Of a DNA stretch of 64,000 nucleotides, positions 45,985 to 58,135 are shown in pieces (within the stretch, counting starts at the first letter, position 1; each line of letters starts with the position of its first letter). The notes under the pieces are model-generated. The model made no database searches. It saw only the letters and a program-made list of their open reading frames with translations, and was not told the origin of the DNA. Origin of the DNA: Chrysemys picta bellii (taxonomy: Eukaryota; Chordata; Testudines; Emydidae); NCBI RefSeq assembly GCF_011386835.1, contig NC_088796.1:27607011-27671010 (forward strand). The letters run 5' to 3'. Made by a program: the position numbers and the translations under genes.

Positions 45985-46345
45985 GCCAGAGAGACAGCAC
46001 ATTTGCAGGAAGAGGGTCCCTCCAGCAGGCTGGTGTGAAGGTGCCAGACAAAACCAACACTTCAAAAAGGGAGAAACAGGGCCTGAGGCTGGGGAAGGCT
46101 ACAGAAAGGGAGGAAATGGCCCAGGGAACAGCGAAGGACTGGCTCTGGCTGTCCCAAACAAGGGCCCTGAGCTGGAAACCAGTGGAGTTGGTGGGCCTGG
46201 GTCCCCCTACTTACCCAGCCACAGACTTTTAGAAAAGAAACTCCTAAACCTAGGAGACCTAGGTCTGAGTAGGCCCTACTAAAGGCACACCCAGCTGCTA
46301 GGGGGTGCTCAGGAGGCAATGGCGCCCCATCTACATCCACCCTCT
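45985..46345. other. Unassigned purine-rich segment
   Basis: Between the LINE relic and AT-rich flank lies about 360 bp of GC- and purine-rich sequence (GAGGGTCCCTCCAGCAGGCT, CCTGAGCTGGAAACCAGTGG). Open frames on both strands are low in complexity and share no known domain. It may be an internal piece of an LTR element, but I cannot show it. Confidence 0.3.
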
Positions 46346-46499
46346 GAGAAATAAATTCTTTTCAAGTATTTCAAGTTGGGCATCCAAAAATAAAAACATA
46401 ACAAATCAATTTTCGCTCTTGAAAAACTTGACCTTTCTGTTGTTGTTGGACATTACTCCAGGACTCTGGGGAACTACTGAAAAGGACCTAAGGCAATTT

Positions 46500-46620
46500 A
46501 AGCACATACCTGATTTTAAGATGTAAGTTCCATTTTAAGTCCCATTGATTTCAGTGGAGCTACTCATGTGTTTGAAGTTTGGTGCACATATTATTAGTAC
46601 CTTGCTGAATCAGGGCCTAC
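46500..46620. mobile_element. Semi-palindromic amniote repeat fragment
   Basis: AAGTCCCATTGATTTCAGTG lies between related halves (CACATACCTGATTTTAAG and CTCATGTGTTTGAAG) and ends GCTGAATCAGGGCC. A sister copy is at 55,329-55,430. The origin of the family is unclear. Confidence 0.45.
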
Positions 46621-47716
46621 TTGTGGAACATGAACTTGTATCACTAATATCTTGGATAGTAACAGATGATCTACAGTAGGAAGCATTTAGTGCAGCCTGT
46701 TCAATTCTGTGCTTGGCATACTGGTGGCTCAGGAGTGAGTTATATGCCATTAAAAATAAATGGATTACAATGGGAACCATCTTTTATTAACAAGGTTCTA
46801 ATTGTATCCCTGGAGTTTTATGAGATAGATCTTGCAACTATTGTTTTCACTTTCAGTAGCCTGTCTTGTAAAATAAGAATGGGAATTTTCTTGCACTGGC
46901 CAGAATATGTTTATTTTTAAAAATTATTAATATATATAACATATGTATTCCTCTTTAATTTTTCCTGAAGTGTTTTAGTTGTTATGTATGGGGGGAAATT
47001 AATTAACAAATTAAATGAAAAACAAATATCGCGAATTGAGCTAAGATACTTGATGGTATACTTGATAGAAGAGTCTTATTCTGACACTTTTAACATCCAA
47101 TTTAAACAATAGGCAATTTGGGATAATAATATTGCACCAGATTGCACCGTTGTACAGAAGTAGCCACAAAAGGGGTTAAAGGAAGGGCAATCTCTATTTC
47201 TTCACTGATCTCCTTGTAGAGTTTTCTTCCTTATTTTTCCATTTGCCTTCTTTCCCATGGATCCTCTGGATTCTTCATGGCTGTTGGGGATCAGTGGGAG
47301 GCCAGATATATCTGCCAGGAGGCTCTGGAGCTATCCACTACCAATGCATTGGGGGGGGGGGGGGCACAAAGGGCCATGTTTCCCGTCCCCCCCCCCCGAT
47401 TTTTTTGGTTGCACCCCTGCAACCCAGAGAGATTAGGTGGCCTGCTGAGGTAAGTCAGAGGGTGGAAGTGGCACTCCGTCCCCAAGCACCGCTGTGCGGG
47501 GATGGCCTGACCGAGCCTTGCCACACAGGGCTGGCCTGAGCTGCCTGGTGTCCCTGCTCGCCCCTCTGAATGTTCCTCTGTGCCCCACTAGAGGGACATG
47601 CCCCACAGTTTGAAAACCTCTGTAGGGCAGTCATGTGCCCACCCTGAACCTTTAAATTGTGCCCTCTGATCAACAGTTACGTGTCACCTTAAACTACCTG
47701 GCAGTGTGGCTTCAAT
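46621..47716. other. Intergenic, one GC-rich repeat-like patch
   Basis: A long G run (47,351-47,364) and a C run (about 47,389-47,397) flank GC-rich sequence to about 47,630 that ends CAGTTTGAAAACCTCTG, a hAT-like terminus. I could not find the matching left end. Nothing else recognised. Confidence 0.4.
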
Positions 47717-47839
47717 CAGGGTTGCCAACCCTCCAGGATTGTCCTGGAGTCTCCAGGGATTAAAGATTAATCTTTAATGAAAGATTACGCCATGTGATGA
47801 AACTTCCAGGAATATGTCCAACCAAAATTAGCAACCCTA
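47717..47839. mobile_element. hAT-like MITE, 123 bp, with exact 8-bp TSD
   Basis: Ends CAGGGTTGCCAACCC and TTAGCAACCCTA are inverted repeats with a few changes. The flanks GCTTCAAT (47709-47716 and 47840-47847) are an exact 8-bp duplication, which identifies a hAT-type insertion. The interior includes the small palindrome TTAAAGATTAATCTTTAA. Confidence 0.85.
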
Positions 47840-48439
47840 GCTTCAATGGAGATTAATGGATGAACAATGTGTGTGTCCCTTTGAACCCACCCCCAGCCTG
47901 CCCATTCCCCATATAGTAGCAGCACTGAAGAGGGATTGTAGGGGGCAAAGGAAGCTTTCTGCTATCTTTTTCCCGCCCTAATTTTTTCTTCTCCAGGAGC
48001 TGGTGGTGCCCCAAGCATAAGTTAGAGCAGTCTCAGGGTTGCTCTAATTTCCAGCTGTCTATGCACCACAGTCTCAGGAGCTGCTCTGTAGTCCAGAATT
48101 GCTGGAGTGTAGAAAACTCTCCATGCAGTCTCCCATATGTGGCTCCAGTCCCAACACATCCCTCTGCCGGAGGCTACACAGGGAGGTTGCATAAGGCTGT
48201 GTATGCCTCTGAGTCACCATGCGGTCCCTGCTCTGCTCCTGGGACAATGCAGCTTTACCCTAAAATATCGACAGTGTTCAGGGATTTCACACAATGAAAC
48301 ACTTGGGTTTGAAATCCTGGCCCTACTGAAATTAATGGGAATTTTGACTTTCATGGAGCCAGGACTTCACCCTTGGTTTCTTTGTGAAAAACTTGTTTCT
48401 GTTCCAGATTTACCCTCTTCCTGATAGCATGGCCTAGAA

Positions 48440-48590
48440 GCACTAGCAGAGCCAATCACTACTGGGTTCTAATACTCATTCCCTCTTTGGTCTTAAGCAA
48501 GTTGCATTATTCTTTTGCCCCTGTGTAAAATGGGGATAATAATACTCATAGGGATGGTGTAATGATTAATTGGTTGAACTGAAAAGTATT
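48440..48590 (+). mobile_element. MIR SINE, 3' two thirds
   Basis: GGGTTCTAATACTCATTCCC, TCTTAAGCAAGTTGCATTAT, TGTGTAAAATGGGGATAATA and GGGATGGTGTAATGATTAA follow MIR consensus order closely. Confidence 0.75.
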
Positions 48591-49596
48591 ATTTTTATTC
48601 ATGGAATAAACCAAAACAGTAGCAAAAAACCAACCAACCAAAACCTCTTTGACTTATGTGTATTGTCATTGTGGTGGATACAGGTCTCTGTACTTTCCTT
48701 TTTGGGTGGACCTCAAAGGAGGTTCCCAAAGTGGCTTTCAGAAGGATAATGCAGAGGAGATGCACAGTGGAGGTTAATTATTTGCAAAGCTAATGCCCAG
48801 CACAAATGCCAGTGAATAGCAAAGGCTGCAGGCAGAACACTCAGATAAAGGACCAGATCCTGCTTCCATTGGAGACAGTGGAAGATTTTGTCAGCTGGGC
48901 AACGACTGGGCCCCAAATCTTGACTCCTTTTGTATACTATACTTGAGAGTGACATTTCTGCCATTCACTGAGTTCTAGTAGTGACTAAAAGTCATTCATA
49001 TCTGACAGCTGTTCAGTTTCATGTGAAATAAGATGGGTGGGTTAGTCCAGTTCCTAGGATCCCCACCACAAAAATCACCATGCCAATTAGCAATAACAGG
49101 GCCCTCTAACTGTTCATCTCAGAAGAGACCCCCATGGGTTGAATGGCCACACAGACAGAACTCTCCTGTACAGACAGTCCCTTCAGCCGGGGGCAAAGCA
49201 CATTAGCAGAGTGTGGTGAGGAAACTTGAAGCATCTCCTCTGTAGATAAAGAAATCTTGGTCTGCTGCTATCAACTTGGCACTTCCTGGCAGCACTAAAT
49301 CCAAATGTTAAAGAAATGTTTTTTAAAATGTTTTGGAAAACTCCAGTTTTATTTGTTGCCTTCTCACATAACTCAGGGAACTGCACCAATTCCATTCAAA
49401 CTTTCCGAAAGAAATGTCCAAGTTCAGTGCAGTAAAATTCTTGGAATCAAATCACCAGCCTCTGAAAACAGGAAATTTTAACTGAAATGGCAACAGAAAT
49501 TGAAAGTAACTATAACAATGGGTCCTGCATGTCTATATTGTATTCTTGATAGGTGTTGCAAGGAAAAATTTGTTACTTTAAGGCTTCTGAGTTTTA

Positions 49597-49611
49597 TATA
49601 TATATATATAA
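49597..49611. repeat. (TA)n microsatellite
   Basis: About seven TA units. Confidence 0.85.
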
Positions 49612-50065
49612 ATTATACATCACAACCTCCAGACATACACATATACAGCGAGAGTGTGTTAGTTACTGAGGGATAGATTCAAAGGCTAAAGTTACAATCT
49701 GCCTTGAGCCAAGGGTGGTGCATAGCTGCACCGCCCCAGGGACAGGCCAAAGAATGAATTGTGACTCCCAGCTTCCCTTTTGCCTCAGTCAGAGGGTGGG
49801 AGAAGCAAAGTACTTCACCTCATGAAGCAGCTCATGCTCTCCAGCTACTCTAGCCAATGCGGGGTAGGGAAAGAGTGGGAACAGTGTCAGGGATCCTCCC
49901 ATGTCCCACTCTCTTCCTGTCTACTTGCTTGTAGGAGGAGCCTGAGGGAAGCAGCCTGGCTCTTCCTCCATGGTTGCAGTTGTCATATGTCTGACCCTCA
50001 ATCAGTCAAACAAGTGAGTAAAGTGGGGAGGGCAAGTGCTGTGACAATCTATCCTTGATTACTTA

Positions 50066-50309
50066 GGGCTTGTTTACACTTACAGTGCTGCCGCGGCTCT
50101 AGTGCTTAGTGAAGACGATACCTATGTCAACAGGAGAGTTCTCCTGTCGGCGTAGGTACTCCGAGAGGCAGTAGAAGCCCTCTCAATTGACATAGTGCTG
50201 TCTGAACTAGCGGTTAGGTCGGCATAACTATGTCGCTCAAGGATGTGGATTTTCCAACCCCCTGAGCGATGTCATTATACCAACATAAGTCTGTAGTTTA
50301 GACCAAGCT
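50066..50309. mobile_element. Harbinger-like MITE, 244 bp
   Basis: Ends GGGCTTGTTTACACTTACAG and CTGTAGTTTAGACCAAGC are imperfect inverted repeats; TTA is present on each side (50063-50065, 50310-50312). The interior has further paired blocks (AACAGGAGAGTTCTCCTG is itself a palindrome). Confidence 0.65.
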
Positions 50310-51084
50310 TTAGAGTCAGAATTTCATACTTTTACTCATATTGAGTAGCACTTTACTTCACAAGTTGATGTCAAAATTACCACTCGTGCAATAAACTTCT
50401 ACTCAAAGTACGCGAGTGACTATGCATAGTTTCTCTGTATTGCACGTGATGGATTTCTAGCAGGATGAAGGGCCTAAAGGATACAATTTATGATGGGATA
50501 GTAGTGGAGCTTAATTTATATAGCTCAGAGTGAGGTGATAAGTGCGTGCATGCAGGGAGGGATAATACAAATAATCAAGAAGAATTAATACAGGAATAGA
50601 GAGATTCCTAGCCCGCCCCCAAATAACTAAGAGCATTACAATGAAGAATAATGATTTAAAAATGGAAAACATAATAGGAAAACAATGATTCATAAGTGGA
50701 ATTATTGATTGAAACAAAATGCCTAGTGAAATGAAGTAGATGAATCACTTTCATGGGAAACTAAGACCTGTTTTAATTAGTCTGTCTCATTTTAAACTCA
50801 TTGGTAGTTGTACTTATGATTTTGAATTTGGTATTTTGTACTAATCTGTAAACTAAGAACGGTATTGTTTATCCCACATAAGGCCTACTAGAGTGACCTT
50901 TTCATTTGTATGGCAGTAAAGGTGTAATCTGAATTTATTTAGCAATGCAGAAGAAGAAACAATTGAAAATTCTTCTAAGGAGATCCTGTTTAAATCTGAC
51001 ACGGTTTAATAAACAATAGTTGTGTAAATTAAATGATGGTGATCAATTGTTCTCCATGCCTACTGAAGGAAGGGCAAGAAATAA

Positions 51085-51298
51085 TCAACTTAATCTTTAG
51101 CAAGGGGGATTTAGGTTAAACATTAGGAAAAACATTCTAACTGTAAGAGTTGTTAAGCTCTGGAATAGGCTTCCAAGGAAACTGTGAAATCTCCATCATT
51201 GGAAGTTTTTAAGAATGGGTTAGACACACGCCTGCCTGAGCGCAGGGGGCTGGACTAGATGACTTCTTAAGGTCCCCCACATCTCTATCATTCTGTAA
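51085..51298 (+). mobile_element. CR1 LINE 3' fragment
   Basis: It keeps the end of ORF2 and the 3' UTR: AGGTTAAACATTAGGAAAAA, AGCTCTGGAATAGGCTTCCA, GTTTTTAAGAATGGGTTAGA, then CTGGACTAGATGACTTCTTA and a decayed end with CATTCTGTA. Plus orientation. Confidence 0.85.
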
Positions 51299-52734
51299 AG
51301 AGGCTGCATGAACATATGAATCAAGCACTTCAAGAAAAAGTAAATGATGGACCAATTAAAAATGAATGGGGTTGTCAATGGGAGGAGAATTGGCCCTATA
51401 TCCATAGCACGTAACACCTGAAGATCAAGGAGGATTGGCCTACACTTGGGGGAGAATTTGAACTAACCAACAGGATAAGCCTGACTTACCTAGTGCTTGG
51501 CTACACTAGCCCTCTCCCCTGCAGTAAGAGCGGAACAATGTATTCATCATGAGAGCAATATGGTAATATTATTGCCTTACCTACTTACCTAAGGCTAGTC
51601 CTAGTATCTGTGTGCAACAGGAATAAATGGGATCTGTGCAAGATTCCTCTGTGGAGGTTGTGGGAGATGGAGGAATTTTCTTCCCAGGCCATGCAGCTTT
51701 GTAATGGTTGCAGCGGCTGCACTCTGGAAGTTGAAATAGCATTTAGAACAGCTGCTCGCTTCCTGCGTTGTGGGGGGATTGGTCAGTAAATCTGAGTAGT
51801 TGCCTCTCCCCACTACTGCAGCACCCATCCATGCTGCCGTAGATGGAGCCCTGTGGACTTCAACTGTGAAGACCCTTCTGTGCAGGCTTCCTGCATATTG
51901 TCTTCTCCGACAATATGCAGGAAGAACCTTACTAGAACCTTACTAGTACTGCTGCCTAATGGGCCATGCTTGCCTGCAGAGATTTAGCTTCACCCTCTAG
52001 CAGTGATCTTACACAGTGCACTTAAAACAGTGGTGGCATTAGTGCAGAACGACCCCTGGGTGGTAATAGGTAAGAAAATTTCTAGTTTAAAGGAGACATA
52101 AAGGGCAATGCTACAAATACAAGCAGTCCTCAATGTCCCTAGTAATGTCAATCGCTAGGAAAGTCTACTCCCATGTGTAAGAATTTGCAGGCTCAAATCT
52201 AATGAGGAAAATACTCATTAATGCTTTTGAAGAGGACATTATCTCTGTCCTTTGATAAGGAAGCAGATAACACAGACAGGTATGTGACAGTCTGCATAGT
52301 GGGTCTGAAATAATATCAAAGAATTACCTGCAGGTGTCATGTGGGCACAATCAGAGGGGTGGGCAAAAATAGATGAGAGTAAATCCTGGCGATCTGAGAA
52401 GGATCCTGCTGGATGCAAGTGGGTGAAATCGGTATGATAGGAGGCTATTTGAATATTGCACCACTCATTCAACAGGAGCTGCATCCACTTACACACAGGA
52501 TGAATTTGGTCCTGGGTCTATTGCTATTTGTGGTGCACAAATAGGTGCAAGCAAAATTTCTGAAATCCTTTGTATGTCACCTTTAAATTGTCATTTTAAA
52601 AGTAGGGAGAGGCAAAGTGAGAGCTCGGAAGCACAACACCCACACAATCATCTGTCAGTCTCAAATACAGCCGCAGAAAACCTTAAATGCTGGGTAATGG
52701 TAAAATGCATATATCCATCAAGGTGAGGCTCAAA

Positions 52735-52965
52735 GAGGAGGTCTCAAAGATAGCCAGGGTCTAGCCCATTAAGGGCTTTCAATACCATCAGCACCAATTC
52801 AAAGTTAATCCATCCTTTGGTAGTAGTCAGCCAATGTAAAGAACCCAGGGTGGTCAGAATGAGATCACAGCGGCTCAAACATGCTGCTGCTTGCTGAACA
52901 AACTGCTCATGACGGAAAAGCCCTGCTAGGAGGGAAATACAAAAATCAACCCTTGGGGTCACAAG
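52735..52965 (-). mobile_element. L2-like LINE ORF2 C-terminal fragment
   Basis: An open minus-strand frame encodes VDFCISLLAGL, AAACLSRCDLILTTLGSLHW, and FELVLMVLKALNGLDPGYL. These match the conserved end of L2/Rex1-class reverse-transcriptase ORFs (DYCNALLAGL...LHWLPV...KALNGLAPxYL as I recall it). It is open over 72 codons but flanked by no other ORF2 block, so it is an old fragment. Confidence 0.7.
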
Positions 52966-53087
52966 GGCATGCTTGGCTGTTGTGATGTCATCACAAGTAA
53001 TATAAGGCTACAGCCTTGACAAATTGCACCAATGGAGAAGACACTTTCACTCCATGAACATCTCATGGGTAGATAAGACATCAAACG

Positions 53088-53307
53088 CAGGGGTTCTCAA
53101 ACTGGGGGTTGGGACCCCTCAGGGGGTTATGAGGTTATTATGTGGGTGGTCACGAGCTGTCAGCCTCCAACCCAAACCCCGCTTTGCCTCCAGAATTTAT
53201 AATGGTGTTAAATATATTTTAAAAGTATTTTTAATTCATAAGGGGGGTTGCACTCATAGGCTTGCTATGTGAAAGGGGTCACCAGTACAAAAGTTTGAGA
53301 ATCACTG
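53088..53307. mobile_element. hAT-Charlie-like MITE, 220 bp
   Basis: Ends CAGGGGTTCTCAAACTG and AAGTTTGAGAATCACTG are clear inverted repeats of the Charlie type. The interior keeps GGGTTGGGACCCCTCAGGGG and AAGGGGGGTTGCACTC. The flanking duplication is decayed. Confidence 0.75.
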
Positions 53308-53560
53308 CCAAACAGCAAAGAGATTGACTCCAGGAGAATTGTTTACCTTTCATGCTAAGGAACAGGGAAATTGCCAACAGAAGGCTTAGAGAATACAATG
53401 GAGAAGAAAAAGGGAGAGGCACGTACATTCCATAAAGTATAGAGGCATTAGAAAGCGTTGTAAGTATTTTAAAATGCCTTTTTCATTACTGTGAAAAACT
53501 CTGGGTCTACAGAGTACAGAACAGATAAATACGGACTTGTCTTTTCATTTTATTTTTCTC

Positions 53561-53620
53561 CATTTGTCACCATTTTCCATCAGTCTTCTCTCATTTTTCC
53601 ATTTGTCACCATTTTCCATC
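53561..53620 (+). repeat. Short tandem duplication
   Basis: The 21-bp unit at 53561-53581 recurs exactly at 53600-53620, a 39-bp period, with T/C-rich sequence between. Confidence 0.85.
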
Positions 53621-54381
53621 CATTTTTAACAGTAGTATTTCAATGACAAGCACAAAGCTGCACAGCAGAAGCAGAGACCACTCTGTCACTTTGCCTTGTC
53701 TAGACAGCAGTGTGGAGGGACATTTAATCATGTATGCACTGTAGGAAGCCACTGATATGTTTCCATCTTAATTTAAAATGAGGGGAAAATTAGAGCTTTG
53801 CAAAATATTTGTAAGACATGAAAAACAACTTGAAATTTAAGGGCTTTTTATACTTTATATCGGTTCAGATATGGAATCATTTTGAGAAACCATTCTGCTT
53901 GCATGAAACAGATTTTGCCAGTAAAATGAGCCTATTTTATAGCAAATTTGGGTTCGCAGCTAAGACCTGCAAAAATGTATGGTTTCCATGGCTTTTACGT
54001 GAAACATCCTTTTTGTGATAATTCTACAAAACAAGTGAAATTTGGGGTTGTATAAAATAGGACAAATGGAAACAGAAATATTTTCCATGTCAGGTTTTGC
54101 GAAACATACACTGAATTTCACACAGCTCTACATCAAATCCAACAGTCTCACTGGGAAAAATTGGGCCAAAATTGTTTTTAGAGTGTGTAAATCTAGTGTA
54201 ACGCCTAATGCCCCAAACCTGAAAAGACTTCCTCCTGATTTCAGTGAGGCTATTCACAGGAATAAAGTACAGGAACTGTGTTGTGTGAGGGACAGGGGGC
54301 CTCTAATTTTAATGGTATTACTATACTCCAGATTCACAGCTGTAACACTGTGCTGTAACCACAGCTTATCATGCTGACCAG

Positions 54382-54508
54382 CAGTGGTGCTGGAACAATT
54401 TTTATAGTGGGGGTGCTGAAGGCAGAAACCATGTTTTTGGGTTATTATTACTACTTCAAGCCAGGAAGTGCAGCAGCACTCCCAGCACCCCTAGTTCCAG
54501 CACCTATG
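54382..54508. mobile_element. hAT-like MITE, 127 bp, with exact 8-bp TSD
   Basis: Ends CAGTGGTGCTGGAAC and GTTCCAGCACCTATG are inverted repeats; flanks CTGACCAG (54374-54381 and 54509-54516) match exactly. A related, more diverged copy is at 9309-9438. Non-coding. Confidence 0.85.
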
Positions 54509-54600
54509 CTGACCAGTATCATCATGCTGTTTCCTTTTGTGTCCCCTGTCTGTCTCTGTGATTGTCTATGCTGCAATCAGAGGTGTGACAGCAGCACAGG

Positions 54601-54899
54601 CGGGTACGTCTACACTACCTGCCGGATCGATCTATCGGGGATCAATTTATCGCGTCTAGTGTAGACACGATAAATCAATTCCCGGTTGCTCTGCCGTTGA
54701 CTCCGGAACTCCACCACAGTGAGAGGCGGAAGCAGAATCGATGGGGGAGCGGCGGCCGTTGATCCCGCGCCACGAGGATGCAAAGTAAGTGATTCTAAGT
54801 CGATCTAAGATACGTTGACTTCAACAACGCTATTCTCGTAGCTGAAGTTGCATATCTTAGATCGATTCTCCCACCCCAGTGTAGACCAGAAATACCCGA
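54601..54899. mobile_element. MITE of the GTCTACAC/GTGTAGAC family, about 300 bp
   Basis: Outer ends CGGGTACGTCTACACT and AGTGTAGACCAGAAATACCC face each other. Inside, ATCTAAGATACGTTGACTTC pairs with a complementary block (GAAGTTGCATATCTTAGAT). Borders are approximate. Confidence 0.65.
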
Positions 54900-55328
54900 G
54901 TTAGCTTGTGAACCCAGGGCAGCACCGGCAGCAGCTCAGGCTAGCTGCTTGAGAACAAACCGAGGCTCCTGGGTGGAGTTAGAATCATAGAATAGAGTTG
55001 TACAGCCTGTGCTGCCACAGCTTCGCTGTTATTCTTATTTGAGCGAGCTGAATTAAAGCTAGTTTGGGTATGTTTACCTGTACTGCCGCCACATCTCTGC
55101 TTGCACTGGAGACACACCTTGTGTGGTGTCCACCTGTCTCCAGGCTTACACTTAGATTGTAAACACTTCAGGGCAGCGATTGACTCTTCGTTAAACGTTT
55201 CTTCAGTGCCCAGCACAACGAGTGTAAATAACAAGTGTAAGTGAGAACTGGCTCTGTCCTGCAGTTGCTCATCATTTAAATATTTGGAGAAAATACATTT
55301 TGCTTAAAATAAAGAGGATTATCATAGG

Positions 55329-55430
55329 CTCTGATTCTGCAAATACCTAAGCACATGCGTAACTTGATACACACAACTAATCCCAGTGACTTCAATTAAG
55401 CATGTGTACCAGGGTTTGTGGGTTTGGACC
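55329..55430. mobile_element. Semi-palindromic amniote repeat fragment
   Basis: CTCTGATTCTGCAAATACCT and AAGCACATGCGTAACTTG are followed by CCCAGTGACTTCAATTAAGC and CATGTGTACC. Same family as 46,500-46,620. Confidence 0.5.
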
Positions 55431-58059
55431 ATCATTCATAGCCCGGGGTATGCTTTTTGAAGCTTTTTTTTAAACCCATGGCCCCCTCAAATGGACCACT
55501 TCCATTTGAAGAGAAAGGGCTTTCTTTTGCTAGCAAAAGGTACTGTACAAATATTCTGGGTTCCATTGTTGGAAGATTCTTGTAAAGATTGTGAACTCTT
55601 TCTTGCAGACAATGCACGTCAGCTAATCTCTCTTAGGTTTTGTGTCGTACCCACCACTGTAGTATAACAGCACATCCCAAGCATATCAGGTCTACATGGC
55701 AAAGTGGGCTTCAGATGGCTTTTGCTTTTTCCCTTTCCCTGATAGAGGATGATCTGCTTGAGAAATACATGTTTGTTTGTTTGTTTTCTTTCCTTCTCCA
55801 CTTTATATAATCTGGCTATGATGGGGAAGCATGTCATAGACAAGGATTTTGCAAGATGCCCTGAAGTTAGCCAGACTATGAGTTTGCCTGACTTCTAGAA
55901 GATCATTCCACCGATGACCCTCTTTGACTGAGAATGGTTTGTCTCACATTATCATCCATCTGTGATGTTATAGGTCTCCAAACAGGGCTGGCCTTAAGGG
56001 TGGGCGACCTGCATGTGTGTGTGTTGTGTGTGTGTCATGGTGACGATGCAAGGGGCTCGGCTTCCCCTCACTGCCTGTGGGATGCGGCCCGGCATGGCAG
56101 GAGTGCCCGCCTCCCCGCTCCTGAGCAGAGGCCCCCTGTTCTTTGCTCTACCTGGTTTCCCAGCCCAGCTCCTAATCCCACCTCTGCACTCTGAGAGCCA
56201 GTGGGTTCTTCTCCCCAACCCCTGGGATTGTCCCAGCTCAGACCATTCCTCCTTTCATGGGTGGCCTGAATGAAAGCAATGCCGCCCAATGGAAGGCGAG
56301 CGTAGCATCTCGGCCGGCCAATGGGAGCTGGAAGTTGCCAGCCTCTTCTGGGTTGGGAGGGGAAGGGAACTGAAACTGCAGAGAAAGAGATGAGTAAGTC
56401 TGGGGGAGTCCTGACCCTACACCACAGTTCGCAGGGATCCCTCCCTTTGCCCCCAGGTCCCAGCCCCACCCCATGCCCATCCAGCTCCCGGGAGACCCTT
56501 CCCTCTTTCCTCCCAGGTCCCCGCCTCCCAGTTTTCAGGGCTCTCCCCATTCTCCCCAATTCTCAGGGAGTCCCCCAGGTCTTTAAGGTCCCCCTCATGC
56601 ATGCCACACTCTGATCCCTTAGTTCCCCATACTCCCCAGCTCTCAGCAGCTTCCCCTTTTTCTTTCTCATCCCAAAGGGAGGTGTCAGCGCAGGGGGTTG
56701 GGGATATTTCGGGAGTGAAACTTCCACCATCACCACCTACCCTAGCTACCTCCAGTGCGCTGGAGCGTTTGTATTTTAACCTCCCCCAATAACGTACCTT
56801 CCCTGGGATTGGTGAGGGGCACTTGAATATTGGGGATGCTCAGTACTGGAGTGTGGGGGGAGATCTGTCCTTCTGGAGCACCCATGTCTCTGCACTCCTC
56901 CCCTGCATCCCACTCCAGTGAGACTTTAGCTGTACTCTTCTGGTTCCCTCCCCACTTTCTGGGGCTCTCAGGTCACCATGCCCCTCTGCCACCACAGCCC
57001 TCTGGTGCCCTCCTATAGCTGCACCTCCCTTTGGGCTGCTGACCCTTTGTGGGGAGCCCAGAGAGGCAGTGGGGGCCGGGGCCGGGGCCTGGTTGGGGGG
57101 GTGGTTGGGGAGCTCAGGGAGGCAGCAAGGGCCAGGGGCATCAAAATACAAGTCCACCCAGGGTACTATTTTTAGAGCCCTGCAAATCTGTGGATAGCCG
57201 CAGACCATGTTTGCGGATTGCAGATCATATGCGGACACAAATTTTGTATCCGCACACGGCTCTAGCTATTTTCCCCAAGGCTGGCCCTACCTCCAAACAT
57301 ACATTTATTTTATATAATAAATAAAAATCAATACTAGTATTCTGCCACTTGTTGCCTCCTTTTTAAAGCAGCATTCCCCAAATAGGAAATGGATACAAAG
57401 TGCCAAGTCATTATCTTAACACACATTTCTTGCACACATGCAGAGATGGAAAGGGAAGAATGCATTGAATTCATCCAAGAATAGCTTGCCCAATATCAGA
57501 GGAAGATGATAACATAAGACAGATTTCTCACATTTCCTTATTTACCATTGTGCAAAAATAACCAAGTGCGATAGTCTGTTTTGTACTGACCCCAAATGAA
57601 AACCCTTAAAAAAAGGAGACTTCCATTCACTCTTTGTTCCACGTAGTGTGTGGATGGCAGACAGATTATTTGGAGCAGACATCTTCGTGTTGCGTTCCAG
57701 TAGCCATAGCCTGTTATTTAATGAAATGCTGTTATTTTCTGAAACAGTATGCCATGTGGGCATTTATAGCATGAAGTAATTATGTGAAATATAGAAGCAT
57801 TCTATTGAAAGTCAAGTTTAGCTTCATGATGTTAACATTAAAAAGCAAACGAGTCTTAATTCCGGGTCACATTAGGTAAATATACCCAAAGGGCAAAGTT
57901 CTCGGCTGAATTACGTACTCCTTACCACAGTTAAACCATTTATACAAGCTAGGATAAAAACTACAGTGGATACCAATCCTCAGGTAGAGATTTGACCCAT
58001 TGTAGAGTCTTGCATGATAAGGAGTTTTATGAGGGCTTGTTCTTTCCTATGAAGAAGTA
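55431..58059. other. Intergenic, with a GC-rich patch at about 55,985-57,290
   Basis: The GC-rich patch begins CAGGGCTGGCCTTAAGGGTG, resembling the left end of a non-autonomous hAT family, and contains many overlapping open frames on both strands (up to 163 codons) rich in Pro, Gly and Ser with no domain. A small MITE sits at 57,172-57,264. The rest, 57,300-58,059, is AT-rich with nothing recognised. Confidence 0.45.
57172..57264. mobile_element. Short MITE fragment
   Basis: AGAGCCCTGCAAATCTGTGG at the left and CGCACACGGCTCT at the right are imperfect inverted ends, with GATAGCCGCAGACC and ATTTTGTATCCGCA between, as in a turtle repeat with GCGGATAC blocks. Confidence 0.45.
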
Positions 58060-58135
58060 GCCATAGCCAGACAGAGGGTACTAGACTTAATGGACCATTG
58101 GTTTGTTTCAGAATGTCAGCCCTTATGTTCCCCTT
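58060..58135 (+). mobile_element. CR1 LINE 3' terminus
   Basis: CTAGACTTAATGGACCATTG and AGCCCTTATGTTCC match the last bases of CR1 (GGACCATTGGTCTGA... TTCTTATGTTC). Only the terminus remains. Confidence 0.7.

Noticed and set aside
45821..46282. 153-codon plus-strand open frame with Glu-rich run
   Set aside because: The Glu run is a GAA microsatellite; the frame begins in the LINE relic and has no conserved domain.
56068..56559. 163-codon minus-strand open frame
   Set aside because: GC-rich repeat-like patch with overlapping frames in all directions, low-complexity composition and no domain.
55984..57290. Possible paired hAT ends GGCTGGCC at both sides of the GC-rich patch
   Set aside because: The two copies of GGCTGGCC are in the same orientation, not inverted, and no flanking duplication was found.
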